Source of the DNA: Eutypella sp. D-1 | Taxonomy: Eukaryota; Ascomycota; Sordariomycetes; Xylariales; Diatrypaceae | Direction: 5' to 3' | DNA length: 64,000 nt | Assembly: GCA_023313575.1 (NCBI GenBank) | Contig: JAJTTP010000011.1 | Location: 310,001 to 374,000, forward strand | The notes under the pieces: generated by a model | The model's database searches: none | The model's input: only the letters and a program-made list of their open reading frames with translations | Told to the model about the DNA's origin: nothing | Shown here: piece after piece, positions 43,945-55,664 of the stretch | Numbering within the stretch: the stretch's first letter is position 1 | How the letters are laid out: each line of letters starts with the position of its first letter | Program-made: the position numbers and the translations under genes

Positions 43945-46900
43945 TGTTGTTCAAGAGGCCGAGTTGGTCTGCTGCATCCGAACGGCCTGGGCCCTGACTC
44001 ATCCGAATGCAGACAAGGAGACCTTGTTGTTGTTATTGCTTTCCGTGCGTGGGAACATGGAAGCCGTCAGGAAGAAGAAGAACAAAGACTTCGAGAAGGG
44101 GGCGATGCGTCAGACGTAGTTATGTATTTGGGACCTCCCCTCATATCCCCGGCCCCCGTGTGGTTTCTTAAATGACGAGGGTCTGTCCCTGTAGTGCGGT
44201 GAAGGCACGGGGTAATATCTGGTCAAGTTGCGGTCTGAAGCTTGGATAGCCCAAATCGAGACGATACTCTTAATTCATCTCAATCCGGTGCCCCGGTAAA
44301 TGTAAATGGAGTTCAGTGTGGATACTTTTATATCATATACTTCTAAGCAGGTAATACCAAGTGACCGGTTTTCTTCGTCGTTGCCGGCATGAGAGTGGGC
44401 GGGGGGAAGGGGAGAAAAAAGCAATATCCGCTATGGGGAGAACAGGTGAGGGTCGGCAGACGCTCAAAGTGTGGTCTGAGAAACTTCTCACTGGCTATAT
44501 GCTGCACATATGTCCCCAAATGCACGTAGATGCAGGCGACGCAGCTGGTGTCGTGCCGTAGGTGAGTGGTTCCTTTCGCCGCCTTCTCAACTAGACCCCT
44601 TTGGGGGCTGAAAATGGGTCGGGAGCGGGAACGGCAACTAGGTTGAATCCAGCGCCACGCAGGACTATCACCACAACCGTTAAGTGAGGAGAAAGTTCGA
44701 TCCCAACGTTAACTAGAGATTCTAGTGCGAGGCGGATATTGTCACACGGTTGCTTGAGTTGAAATCAGCGTATATAACGAGAGGTATTGGACAGTACTGA
44801 TATGTGCCAGGGTTCGACAAGAAGCTCAGTCCGGTGACGTGAATATGAGACCTCACATCAGAAATCTAGTGAGAGATCGCGGGTTATACTTAGAAGTCCA
44901 CGTGGGTGTAAAGACGTGCGAACAATGTTGTGTGGGAAAAGGCGGTCTAGGAGTCAATCACCTAGCCGACGATGTATGTATATACCTACCTACGAACTAG
45001 TTGGACCATTTCTAGACACCGATTTTGAGGTCCAGAACTAGTATCGTGACCCCGCCTAGGCGGTTAGGCCTGGAAGCGTGGGGTTCGATGGAGTTGCGGA
45101 TCGGCTTCAACTTAACCCAGGGTAGTTAGGACGAGGATATGAAAACTGTATAAGAAACGGGTCGAGAATTCGTCAAGTTTTACGTGATGTTAAGGATATA
45201 TTGTTTGGGATTTGAACAAGACAGATGCTACACGTCCCTACTCGTCCTCCCCAGTCGCAATCCAGCAGCAGGACACCAAGGCCGAGATGAGAAATGGTAA
45301 AAGAGTGTCAAACGCAGGATGCAGTCATAATACACATTTCCGGTTGCGAAAATAAGCTTCGGGTGTCCAATATTGACTTACGTATCATTAGCAACGGTCT
45401 CCCCCCTCGAGGTGGTGCAGAGGGGATCCGATCCCGTCCTCGGCACGCTCTCCGCTACCCACTAGCGACTCCCCTTACAGGACAAACCGACCGATAGAAT
45501 CCGATTTCGCTGGAGCTCTTCGACGGGAATACAGGCCCGCAATTTCGGTGGTTCGGTACGCGTAATATATGTAGGACGATCGGCGAGAATTATTACTAGG
45601 GTGACTATGTACTTGGGCTGCGGCTGTATGTGTTATGGTCATGCGTTGCCTGTGCCGATGCGCCTTAATAATGCATGTACATATGGATATTGTTGGCCGT
45701 GTTAGGTGGCTGGTACCAAACCCAACGAGTAAAATAAAGAGAGGGGGGAAGAGAGAAGAGAGAGGGGTCTAAAAATTCTACCATTTTATCAATGGCTTCT
45801 TGATCTATTATGCAGAAATTCGAGTTTCTCTGATCGGTATATGAGTTCGCAAGTTGTTGAACTGATCTATATACCCATGACGTCGAACTACTGTAACCCC
45901 TCAACTTTAACCTTCACCATCATCACTTCCTCGGATGGTCTTTCACATGTTTTTTCAGATCATCCGAATAAGTACTTTCCTACTACCTACATTAGGTACC
46001 TACGGTAGGTAGGCACATACATATGTACCTATGGTAGGGAAACTACAAGACCGAAGTATAGCAATACCAACAGTCGGTTGTGCGTGTGTCACTTCCAATG
46101 TTAACGATATCGATGGACAGGTGCAATGAGAGACCATCTACCTCACATGAAGGCCGTCACGACAGCATGTCGTATTGGTTCCTCGGGATCTGCAGTATCA
46201 CCTGTGAACACCCATTTTCAAGCCTCCTCCCGTTTTGCATGATCAAGTGACTGGTTTTTGTCTTTCTTTTTTTTTTCCTTCTCCGCTTACCTACTTACAT
46301 AGCCGGAAAGTTAAGGGTATTCCAGGGGCGCAAATGTGGTGTCACCACACCAACCCCTGGGGGTATTCTAGGGCTACATACTTAAGTTACCTAAACAGCG
46401 TGAGTTGGGAAGTACCATACCGTCCGTGCCGCTGTAAAGCAGGTATTCATTAGGGAGTAATAATGGAACATGTGTGTTGCGCTAGGCGGGTGGTTTGTTC
46501 CGCTATCTTAGGTACCTAGGTAGTTAGCATAGCATAGGTAGTCTCCCGATAACGCCATTTCTAGCCCTCCACAGCCCTGAAGCACAAAATACTAGGTACC
46601 CTCCACCACTGTGGGCCTGTCTACCATACTTATTATCCATGGATCTGATCGGCCTGACCGGTAATGCGCGGACCACGATATTTACCTACCCATCACGTAG
46701 AAAATTCTTGACACGCAGCACAGGACGTACCAAGTGATTAACACGTCTGGATACACATATAGGTATGTCCGATGTGGATGTGGCTAGCCGATTTTCTGAC
46801 GGGAGAATCGATAGTGTCCCTGCACTCTGGTCATCTGGTGACCGCTGCTTCTGATCGGGTTTTCAATAGTGAGCAAACCTACAGAACGCAATGCGAAATA

Positions 46901-47436
46901 GGGGTCTAGACGTCGATTATCGGGGTTTACAGTTGTACTCCTTCATCCTCTCCAACCTCATCACATCATACACGATCATACACAGAATACGTTGAGATCT
47001 TTTCAATGCTTTAAGAGAAATAGCTAAGTTGTGGTTATTACCTATATTTCGTAGATAATCACCATTTATTCACATATCTATTTGAAAACAGTTGGATACA
47101 TAGATATCCAGATCCCACAATCATCCATCCAAATAGCAAGAAAATTCCCAGAACAGATCACTCAAGGGACGTGCACGAGTTTTATCTATACTGGTACTCC
47201 ATAGCTCGTTTGCGGAACGCCAGCGGTTAGAAAGAAGAGCGTGCCGTGGCTGAATGGTATTGGTGTAGTTAGGCCGCCTCTTCATCCCACGCAAGCAAGC
47301 AAAACAAAATCGTTTCTTCAACATCAATACCAACAGGATGGCGGGATTGCTGCGCTTCGTAGAGGGCCATTGACACTCTGATATAAGGCTAAGCCTAGCG
47401 GTAGATTTTGAAGGCTGAGCGAGATAAAAATCGTCA
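43945..47436. other. gene-poor stretch, 3.5 kb, no supported gene
   Basis: The longest gene-free run outside the transposon island. Frames are short and motif-free. TACCTAGG clusters occur at about 45995-46012 and 46508-46522. No tRNA, 5S rRNA or transposon end was identified. Confidence 0.5.
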
Positions 47437-48585
47437 TCATGGGCGTCCGCGCCGCAAGTATTCGACTCTCTTTACTCCCAGGCACTCGCGGAGGGGGCCG
47501 TCAGCTAGACGCCACAGCCGCGGATGTAAACACAAGATCCTAAGTTCCTCGCGATACTTCAACGAAGACACCGAATTAGCTACGCGGAAGAGCTCTGGAT
47601 CAAATGGCACATACGATCTCAGATCAAGCGCGACTCTGCACAGCGGTCCAATCTGGCTCAAATCCAGGGCTGTGTTATCTGCAGGCACCATTAGCCAAAT
47701 TGGAATCATATCGCAATGATCTGCTATATACTTACGATTCCATACAAAATCAAGAGTCAACAACTGCAGAGATGGTGCCACTCGCTTGATCATGTCAGCG
47801 ACGAAGGACCAGCGGCATCGTATGATTTCCAACGACGCTAGCCTATCCAGAGCAGGCAATCGCAGCAGAACGCTTGCCAATACTAGACATAACCCTTCCC
47901 TGCAGCCATCAATAGAGAGCATAGTCAGATTGTCCAGATCGACGTGGCCGGTCCAGGACGTTAAAGTGCCCGTACCCGCACCGATTTGCCTTGAGAGGTT
48001 CCAGTGGTACCCGATGTACCCTAAGGATAAGCTTTGGAGGCTAGGATTCTGGAAGATGAAAGGCATCAATTCATTTGGCGAGCTTGCGACTAGGTTCTTG
48101 ATGCTGAGTCTAGAGGTGGCACGTCCGGGACGGAGAATTCTCGCACGTAGCGGTGCAGGAAACCTCGCGAGTCTTAAATTCCAGATCACCACCGTCGAGA
48201 TGGAAGTGAAGTAATCAATTACGGTCGCCAAATCCTGTTGCCAGGCAGCCTCCTCCTCGATACTGCGAGGGCACGCCAGAATAAACTCGCTGATCGAGAT
48301 TTTTCCAAGCTGCCGCGGAATGCTTGTGTTCTTGTCGAGCAGCACGCGCACGAGGCTTTTCGGCACGCGGTCCCGAATAGTGATTTGCAAACGACTCCAG
48401 TAGAGCCGTCGGGAAGGCTCCAACCAGCGGCGGCAGACCAGGCTCGCGCTCACCAAATCCTGCTGGCCCATGTATTTGAAGGTCTCACAGACCAGCTCCG
48501 GAGGCAGGGCGGAGATAGACATCATGGAGATAGAGGTGGATAAACCAGTAGCGAGTCTATCTACAATTCGCAGTCTCCGTTCCAA
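47437..48585 (-). CDS. F-box protein
   Basis: Single exon, 382 aa. Residues about 26-64 are an F-box (ALPPELVCETFKYMGQQDLV, SASLVCRRWLEPSRRLYWSR). The remainder has irregular leucine-rich segments (LQSLSLGYIGYHWNLS, LDNLTMLSIDGC, LDRLASLEIIRC) that may form a loose solenoid for substrate binding. F-box proteins recruit targets to SCF ubiquitin ligases through Skp1. Methionines at residues 21-22, directly before the F-box, are alternative starts. Filamentous fungi have many such single-copy F-box genes, so the target cannot be guessed. Confidence 0.8.
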   Translation of the reverse strand: MERRLRIVDRLATGLSTSISMMSISALPPELVCETFKYMGQQDLVSASLVCRRWLEPSRRLYWSRLQITIRDRVPKSLVRVLLDKNTSIPRQLGKISISEFILACPRSIEEEAAWQQDLATVIDYFTSISTVVIWNLRLARFPAPLRARILRPGRATSRLSIKNLVASSPNELMPFIFQNPSLQSLSLGYIGYHWNLSRQIGAGTGTLTSWTGHVDLDNLTMLSIDGCREGLCLVLASVLLRLPALDRLASLEIIRCRWSFVADMIKRVAPSLQLLTLDFVWNRKYIADHCDMIPIWLMVPADNTALDLSQIGPLCRVALDLRSYVPFDPELFRVANSVSSLKYREELRILCLHPRLWRLADGPLRECLGVKRVEYLRRGRP

Positions 48586-49476
48586 GGGGTTGTGATCACG
48601 CTAACACCAGGCACGACGATCGGCAAGATGTAAACCAGTAGTGTAAAGGCGTTGAAGTTGGGTAGATTCCATGTCATCTGCAGAAAATGCGGCCAAAGTC
48701 CTTTATTTAAAGAAGTCACTGCCATCCGAACAGCTGCTGATGCAGTGGGCTAGGTTGGCTTTGGCGCGGAAACCTACGTAACATTGAATTTTAAGTAGTT
48801 GTTGCGAAGCTTAAAGACATGCAGGATAGAAACATATATAAACTTGCATGCGGCAGGACGCCTGGCTCTTACAAAAAGCGCCCTCTAGTGCATCGAATAT
48901 CCTCGACGCAACTTGCGCAAGTCCGGGACGGCCTACTTGCTCAATCATATAGACTTTTTAACACTCAGTGAGAATGAGTACTTAAGACCGGGTTGCGTGA
49001 AAAGTGGTGAGTGAGTGAACAATTTAACTTTATATCTGCTTAGCGATTGGTACAGATGGTCACTCGTTCTATTTGATTTCCTATTCGGTAATAGTATAAT
49101 TCATGGTATTTCCAGCCAGAGTCATACTGGTTCATTAGAATCCTTTATTGGGCTGAGTATGGTTATGTGTGATCAAGACAGAATGCGGGGGAGACATGGA
49201 GTCACAGTCTCGGACCATTACGGAACGGCATCCGATTCAAAGTGAGGCGGTGGATCACGGGGATATCGGGGCGATGTCATAGTTATGTGTACATAAGTCG
49301 TTTGATATGCTAATAGTTAGCGGAGTTGCCCCTAGTAAAGCGTGTCTTGGTAGGCGAGACCGAAATTCTCCCAGATCAAAGAAAGCGTCTGCTTCTATCT
49401 AGATGTCTCTAAGCATTACCTATACGAGTTCATGACCAGTCGATTGATTCAGGTCGCCAAGCACTTAGCCCGCAAC
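48586..49476. other. divergent promoter region between F-box and GST genes
   Basis: Roughly 900 bp, no supported gene. Both neighbours are transcribed outward from here. Confidence 0.5.
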
Positions 49477-50502
49477 ATGAGCGACATTCACCTGTATACT
49501 TCGCAAACGCCGAACGGCATAAAGGCTTCGATCGCTCTTGAGGAGCTAGGCCTGAAATACCAGGTAGGCATCTCATCCCTCTATTTCTCAAATGTAGCAT
49601 GATGACAGACACCAGCGGCTTATGATGGAGCTAAAGAGGTTATTAGACAACATCCATTGAACTGCAAAAAAACACGCAGAAAGAATCATGGTTTCTCGAG
49701 GTCAATCCGAACGGGCGGGTCCCCGCCTTGACTGACAAGCTGGAGAGCGGGGAGACCATCCGTATCTTCGAGTCCGGCTCCATCCTGCAGTATCTTGTCG
49801 ATCGATACGACGGGGACCATAAGATCTCGTATCCCCGTGGCACAAAGGAGTACTACGAAACCAACAACTGGGTACGTTAACTATCGGTGATATCGGTTTC
49901 AAATTATCCCTTTGATCATGGAACTCACACATCGGACATCGTAGCTCTTCTGGCAGATGGGCGGCCTTGGCCCCATGCAAGGACAGCTTAACCACTTTAA
50001 CCGTACGTCTCTTAACATTTACAAACCTCAAGATCACACAAGACTCAAATCAGATAGGTTATGCGCCGGAGAAGATACCCTACGGCATCAGTCGCTATCT
50101 GAACGAGAGCCGCAGGCTCTACAAGGTTATGGAAACGCAGCTTCAGAAGACGCCCTTTTTAGTTGGTGAGAAGTGCACCATCGCAGATATCTCATGCTGG
50201 GGCTGGGTCGCCGCCGCCGGTAAGCTTGAACCCTGTACCTAACTGATATACCGCATATACCTCAAGAAGCCGGTGCCTAATCCATCTATATAGCATGGGC
50301 CGGGATTGACATGGGTGAGTTCCCTGAGCTGAAGAGCTGGGTGGACCGATGCCTGGCCCGCCCAGGCTTCGAGAAGGGGAGGCACGTTCCGACCAAGCAC
50401 ACGGCCCTGGAACAGGCCAAGCTGAGCCAGGAGGAGATTGAGAAACGTGCGAAGGAAGCCAGCGCGTGGATCGTTCAAGGAATGAAGGATGATGCTAAAT
50501 AA
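49477..50502 (+). CDS. glutathione S-transferase, Ure2-like
   Basis: Five exons, 49477-49563, 49647-49871, 49945-50002, 50058-50219 and 50294-50502, give 246 aa. N-terminal thioredoxin-like domain: DIHLYTSQTPNGIKASIALE, then WFLEVNPNGRVPALTD and IRIFESGSILQYL, where the ESGSI segment binds the glutathione gamma-glutamyl group. C-terminal helical domain: FWQMGGLGPMQGQLNHF, RRLYKVMETQL, FLVGEKCTIADISCWGWVAA. This is the fungal GST group related to yeast Ure2, typically active in detoxification or peroxide reduction. An in-frame upstream ATG at 49432 would add MTSRLIQVAKHLARN, a basic amphipathic stretch like a mitochondrial presequence; both starts are plausible. The gene converges with the oxygenase gene 340 bp downstream. 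Confidence 0.9.
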
Positions 50503-50841
50503 GGGAGGTCATCCTACAGGAACACCCTGTGGTTTAGGCTGCACAAAAATGAGGAACAGTATTCCATCGTGACTCTCTGATCCTATAGTGGAGTTCCAGT
50601 ATACTACTTTGTTCGGCCACATTTCACGATCATCCTCGTGTTAAGTTACTTGGTGACGAATACAATTTCATTGCTCCAATGAGTTTGCACACACACTGCT
50701 TACTCCATGGCCAATCCGTACGCTGAGAAATTAATAGAAAGCCGATGAGGGCTGCGTGGGTGCGCGCGCGACGAGGTCTAACTATCCGAACACCCCGTCT
50801 CCACCAATCCATCGCAAAGCTCAATTAAATTGAGCTCTTCT

Positions 50842-51897
50842 TCATCCATCTCTCTTTGGGATGGTATTGCCCATTGCGCGCGACCGCTCGTCGATCCACT
50901 TGCCGGCGGTCCACCTCTCAGACTCAGGCTTGCGCGGCGCCCCAGGGGTGAGGTCCTCGAGCACGACGTCGTCCTCGGGGCGAACGAAGTAGACGACGCT
51001 GTAGCGGTCGTATGCGGCCTGCTCTCCTGGGGCAGCGACGACACGGTGCTTACCACTAGCGACCCTGCCGCCAGCGAACTCGCGCATCGCGTCGCCAAGG
51101 TTACAGATCGCGTGGCCAGGTAGGGGGCGGACCCAATCCCAGCGGCCGGTGGCGCGGTCTTCGATTTGCAAGCCACCCAGCCAGTTGAAGAGCAGCGTCA
51201 CTGTTCCGAAATCCGTGTGCGCGAACGTCGTGATCTTGGTCTCGGCCTCGCTGCGCGTCGTCTCGCGCTGCGCCTCCGCCGGATCTCCCGGTCCGTACGT
51301 CAGTCGGACGTGATCGCCGCTGCGGGCGGTGATACGGTGGCGCTCGGCGAGCGCCTCGGGAGTGATGTCGAGGCGGCCAGCTAGAAGTTCGAGAACGGTA
51401 AGACCGATGCCGTGGGCAGTACGCATGAAGTCCTCAAACAGAGGGCGCGCGTCCTGTAGGAGGTCTGGGTACGGGATGGGGCTCTCGCTCTGACCGAGCA
51501 CGTCGTCCTTGCTAACGTTCCAGAACTCACCGACGTCGCGACGTCGGTGTGGGTCCTCCTTGGCCGTGATTCCGGGGCCCTTGTAGCCGAACAACGTGCG
51601 CCACTTTGCCATCGCCGCGTCCTGCTTTGTCTCCGTCGGCAGTCGGAATGCCGCATGCGCTAGCCGCTCCAGTTCGTTCGCTTCCGAGACCATTGTCCGA
51701 CCCACCTCGCACGTCGTACAGTCCAAGTAGAAAAATCCGTGGCTGCTGCAAGCCGCCCAGAGGGCTTCCTCTGCTGCGGGGTCGCGGTTTATGAGGCTCT
51801 CGAGTGAGATTTGCTGGATAGGCGCCTCGGGTAGGTGTGACGGGAAAGCCGGCAGTACTTCCGGTGTCCCCGGGCGCGGAATCGTGCTGTGAGGCAT
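50842..51897 (-). CDS. 2-oxoglutarate/Fe(II)-dependent oxygenase (isopenicillin N synthase-like)
   Basis: Single exon, 351 aa from the ATG at 51897; the frame stays open for another 121 codons upstream but that part is low-quality and hydrophobic, so the start at MPHSTIPRPGTPEV is preferred. The N-terminal DIOX_N region reads ALWAACSSHGFFYLD. The jelly-roll core has iron ligands His227 and Asp229 (FAHTDFGTVTLLFN) and His284 (GKHRVV), and the 2-oxoglutarate anchor Arg298/Ser300 (DRYSVVYF). All catalytic residues are present, so it should be active. Substrates in this fungal group are mostly unknown, including secondary metabolites. It is convergent with the GST gene; whether they share a pathway is unknown. 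Confidence 0.9.
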   Translation of the reverse strand: MPHSTIPRPGTPEVLPAFPSHLPEAPIQQISLESLINRDPAAEEALWAACSSHGFFYLDCTTCEVGRTMVSEANELERLAHAAFRLPTETKQDAAMAKWRTLFGYKGPGITAKEDPHRRRDVGEFWNVSKDDVLGQSESPIPYPDLLQDARPLFEDFMRTAHGIGLTVLELLAGRLDITPEALAERHRITARSGDHVRLTYGPGDPAEAQRETTRSEAETKITTFAHTDFGTVTLLFNWLGGLQIEDRATGRWDWVRPLPGHAICNLGDAMREFAGGRVASGKHRVVAAPGEQAAYDRYSVVYFVRPEDDVVLEDLTPGAPRKPESERWTAGKWIDERSRAMGNTIPKRDG

Positions 51898-53091
51898 GTT
51901 TTGGTTGATTAGAGTTCTAGAATGCTGGTAATTGATGATGATTTCGTTGTTGCAATAGTTGCGGCAGTTGGAGGTTGAAGTAGCATGCAAAAATGGTGGT
52001 ATTAATAGTTCTGTAAATATCCACAAAGGGGACAGTGAATGCGCAATTGCACAGACAATTACTTTGTAGATTAACACGAATTTAGTAAAGGTGTTGAATG
52101 AAACGACCTCCCTGGCACCCTGCAAGTTTTGTTGATCCGGGCAACGCGGAAGGGTTAGCAGATAGTAGGCAGTTGATTCGCGGTAGAAGTATCTGTAGTA
52201 ACAAGTTGGGTAACTGCCGATGAGGAGAAAGCCAACAATACCAGCTACATAAAGCACCATCGTGTAAGATGGCTCATACGGACCGCATAACTACCTTGAC
52301 TACTCGGACGCTTGTAACGGTCATCATTACTAAGTTGCTGTAGCTGCATCACGCGGAATGCGGGGAAGGTGGCATTTCCTCTTCGCAATTGACCAATCTC
52401 CTTTAACTTGGAGGAAACCTGTCTTGTGACTGCTGAAGCGACGCATTAACATGGTATGGAGCAAGACAGATAAGGAGAGATCAGCCGAACTTGAGGTTTG
52501 GTGGTGTTGCTCTTCATACTTATGTACCGAGATACCCAATCTCACGATGTGTAAGAAAGTGCAGCTAACACCGGTTTCTTATGGTCCCTTCAGAATCTGA
52601 TACAAATAAGTTACGAAACACATTACGTCGCCCACTGAATTGTGACGCACAAATGCCAGCTACGATTGACCCTTTTGTGTCTTGTATTGGGGATGTAATT
52701 AAGAGCAATACCAAGTCCCGTCACTTAGCAAAGCCTTGTTAGACCGCATGACTCGCCAACAGCTCAGTATTCTTGATGAAGTGAAGAAGACACAAGACAC
52801 AAGACACTAAATGGGTACTGCATTGGACGAAAGCATTGGCATCGGTAACGCAAACTTCACCACCTCCAGGATAAGTAGTACATAAGCCTGATCAGAACAG
52901 TAGCAAGTGCATTGCGCGCGCCCTGTCCAAGAAAGGCATAATGTTGTGACAGTAAAATGTTCAAATAAATGTGGTATCATAAGGTGCTTTTTGGGTATCT
53001 ATATATGTTGATGAGTACGGCGGTACTGAGCTCCGTGGACGGTTAAAGGGGACAGGCTCTCTTTTCGGTGCCATGTGTTAATAATGATGGT
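51898..53091. other. intergenic, no supported gene
   Basis: Promoter side of the oxygenase gene and 3' flank of the next membrane protein. An open frame continues from the oxygenase to 52260 but is not supported as coding. Confidence 0.5.
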
Positions 53092-53901
53092 CTAATCGCT
53101 TGATCTTCTGCTGTAGGGCATCTCCGTATCGATCTCAACTCCGTCCCAGAAACTGTCCGTGTCCTCCGTCTGTTCGGGGCTAGCCACCGGCAACAGCGGC
53201 GTTCCCTCGCTTCCACCGCCGCTAAGTCGGCTCTTAACCCCGTGTTTTTGGTGTCTGAGATCGTATGCCACTGCCCGGCGGCCGAGCCGGCGAAAACCTT
53301 TGACGCGGTTGTGCACGAGCCTGGGCCAGAACCAGAAGAGCCAGCGCCAGACCCTCCGGGTTTTCGGCGACGATAATGATGATGTCGAGGGTTCCATGCC
53401 ATCCTTGCACATCCCGGCTGCTTCGATGGCCAGGGATACAATAGCGACTAGCCAGCCTCCCCTGCCGCGGCACTCGCGCCGCCAATACTCGTGCTCGTCC
53501 TCCTCCTGCTGTAGATCATCTTCGCCCTCCGGGTCGCGGGGCCCCAACTTATGCTCGGCGACGGCGTCCCAGGCGCCAAGGCAGGAAGACAACGATGCCG
53601 CCGCAATAAAGATCAAGATAGCAGGGCCGAGGTAGCTCGTGATCAGGGCCTGTATGAGGCCATAGCCCATATAGTCGCGGGTGACGGCGAGTTGGCAGGT
53701 AGCCAAGGGCAGGAGTACGGCGAGGGAGCCCGCGACTGTCACCGCCCACACCAGGGAGAAGTACAATAGCGCGAAGGCGGCCTGTAGGCGGGGGCCGAGC
53801 GCCGCACGCACGATTAGCGTCACCGCAGTCCCGGCCGCCGCGATCCCCAGGAAGGTGTCGGACGCTGGAAGTAGCGTTCTCGTGCAGATATCTATCGCCA
53901 T
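53092..53901 (-). CDS. membrane protein, unknown function
   Basis: Single exon, 269 aa. Three strong membrane segments lie in the first 110 residues (FLGIAAAGTAVTLIVRAALG, FALLYFSLVWAVTVAGSLAV, LGPAILIFIAAASLSSCLGA) with a weaker one near residue 155 (GGWLVAIVSLAIEAAG). An acidic loop (DPEGEDDLQQEEDEHE) and an aromatic, basic stretch (RVWRWLFWFWPRLVHNRVK) follow, then a disordered tail. First of three consecutive minus-strand membrane-protein genes. I do not recognise the family. Confidence 0.65.
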   Translation of the reverse strand: MAIDICTRTLLPASDTFLGIAAAGTAVTLIVRAALGPRLQAAFALLYFSLVWAVTVAGSLAVLLPLATCQLAVTRDYMGYGLIQALITSYLGPAILIFIAAASLSSCLGAWDAVAEHKLGPRDPEGEDDLQQEEDEHEYWRRECRGRGGWLVAIVSLAIEAAGMCKDGMEPSTSSLSSPKTRRVWRWLFWFWPRLVHNRVKGFRRLGRRAVAYDLRHQKHGVKSRLSGGGSEGTPLLPVASPEQTEDTDSFWDGVEIDTEMPYSRRSSD

Positions 53902-54998
53902 GTGCGTTTCGATGAATGACTAGTGACTTGGGACCGCCATGGTGGTGGAAGATTCGCGGGATCCGACCAACGGGCGGTTGGACGGGTGGCCGCCGCTCTT
54001 ATGTATTGTGCCCAACATCTGACATGGTATTATCTGACACGGGAGGTCCGGGTCGGAAAGCCCGGCAAAGCTGCAGCCTGATCTTAGAAGTCTATGTGTC
54101 CCCCAGATAGACGCCGCCCCCTAAAGTAAGTCGTCCACAATAAGCGGGTATCTAAATGCAGGGATCCCTGTCAGGCACGGAGTGGTCGCGTGCTTGCCCT
54201 AAGATTTGCAGTTTGCGGCTCAAAAAGTGAAGTCCAGCAATGATAGGCAGCGATATCAGAACCTTGGAGAGATTAATGTAAGGAGTTCGTGCTTCATAAG
54301 TTAAGGACAACTAATGCGATACCGAGTCATTGCTAGAAACGAGTGACTAAATAAATGCCCAGGTAGGTATAGCTACAATTCCTTCTGAAAGTGCATGGAC
54401 ATGATTATGGATAGGGTGTGGTTATCTCCATTGAAAGACACTGTGGGATCTGCTTATCTACAGGGCTGTTGTTATTTTCGGCACTCCCACCCTCCCTGTA
54501 CGCTGATTTGATATTGTTAGGTAAAAGTTGGCTATCAGTATATATGGCCGGTATGAAATTTTATGTGAGAGGACGACACGGCTCGTGTTGCGGAAGCTGC
54601 GGAAGGCGTAAGATCCACCATATGCAGATGTGGTACTAACTTATAACGTTTCTTATAGTAGTAGAACCAACTTCTCCACGGCCAACATCACAGTAACGTA
54701 TGGTGGAAGGCCCGTTTCGGCCGGATATAACTAGTGCGGAGTCTATTATGCGATTAATTACCATTTATGAGAAGTCCTATGACGCCGTTTACCCTGTCAG
54801 CATGGGAAATCCTTCCTCACAAGTTTGTCAGGTCGCAACTCATTGTCACGCGACGCCAAGAAGAGGAAAAAGGTTATGCGGTTGGTAGATGTTATCATGG
54901 ATTGCAATGATAAGTACTTAGTACCTATGTATGACACCATACCCAACGATAATAAGCCCCAATCAGAATCAAAGCAACTACCTACTTGGTAGGGTAGC
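53902..54998. other. intergenic, no supported gene
   Basis: Short, motif-free frames only. Lies between two same-direction membrane-protein genes and should hold the promoter of 53092-53901. Confidence 0.5.
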
Positions 54999-55664
54999 TT
55001 AGTAAACCGCAACTTCGATCTTATCATTTCCTCCCTTCTTTTCAGGAATATCGTGGCCATCCTCGTTCGGTAGGTTGCTCGATAGCAACTTGATGAAATA
55101 CCTGTGAGACCATCTCGGAAAGGCGAATAGGGCGCTCGCTTGTGCAGATTTCGTGGCATGGTTGGGAATTCCGGGGAGCTTCGGTTCAATGGGTTGCTCG
55201 ACGCCGACGTAGCCTTCAACACGCCTCGCTAGCCAGAGGATCTGTTTGACAACTATACCATGGTTGTTCGGCTCCGTAGCATCCAGATACTGTTCCATCT
55301 CTTGCCAGATCTCGAGTGAGTTGGATATCGACATTGCACTGGCCAACCACCCGACTAGCATAAACGCCAGATCCTTCATAGCCGGGCTCGTTACGAAGCG
55401 GAGTGTCGCGCGGCCCCCCGCAAGCGCGAACGGTTCGTCCAATCTAGCCGTAGGCGCCTCGATTTCCGAAACATGGCGGATGAGAGATGGTAGGAGAAAA
55501 GAGAAGTTGAACAGCGTAAGATTGACCCACAGCGCGCACGCGAAGAGAAACGAGGCGGCGTAGGTCGTGCAGCCCCGCTGAATAAATACCAGGACCGTGG
55601 TAATCATGTACAAGATGAGGATGGTCCAGCAGCTGCCGTAAATGATATCGTTTACTATATGCAT
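54999..55664 (-). CDS. membrane protein, unknown function
   Basis: Single exon, 221 aa. Membrane segments at about residues 8-29 (YGSCWTILILYMITTVLVFI) and 34-62 (TYAASFLFACALWVNLTLFN, FSFLLPSL), and a likely third at about 98-118 (KDLAFMLVGWLASAMSISNS). The rest is soluble and polar with an Ile-Trp-rich helix (VVKQILWLARRVEGYV). The start ATG follows a gap from the next gene. The family is not recognised; placement between two other membrane proteins on the same strand is the main clue. Confidence 0.6.
   Translation of the reverse strand: MHIVNDIIYGSCWTILILYMITTVLVFIQRGCTTYAASFLFACALWVNLTLFNFSFLLPSLIRHVSEIEAPTARLDEPFALAGGRATLRFVTSPAMKDLAFMLVGWLASAMSISNSLEIWQEMEQYLDATEPNNHGIVVKQILWLARRVEGYVGVEQPIEPKLPGIPNHATKSAQASALFAFPRWSHRYFIKLLSSNLPNEDGHDIPEKKGGNDKIEVAVY

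Noticed and set aside
51898..52260. 121-codon N-terminal extension of the oxygenase
   Set aside because: Oxygenases of this family start close to the preferred Met; the extension is hydrophobic without a proper targeting signal and is probably untranslated leader.
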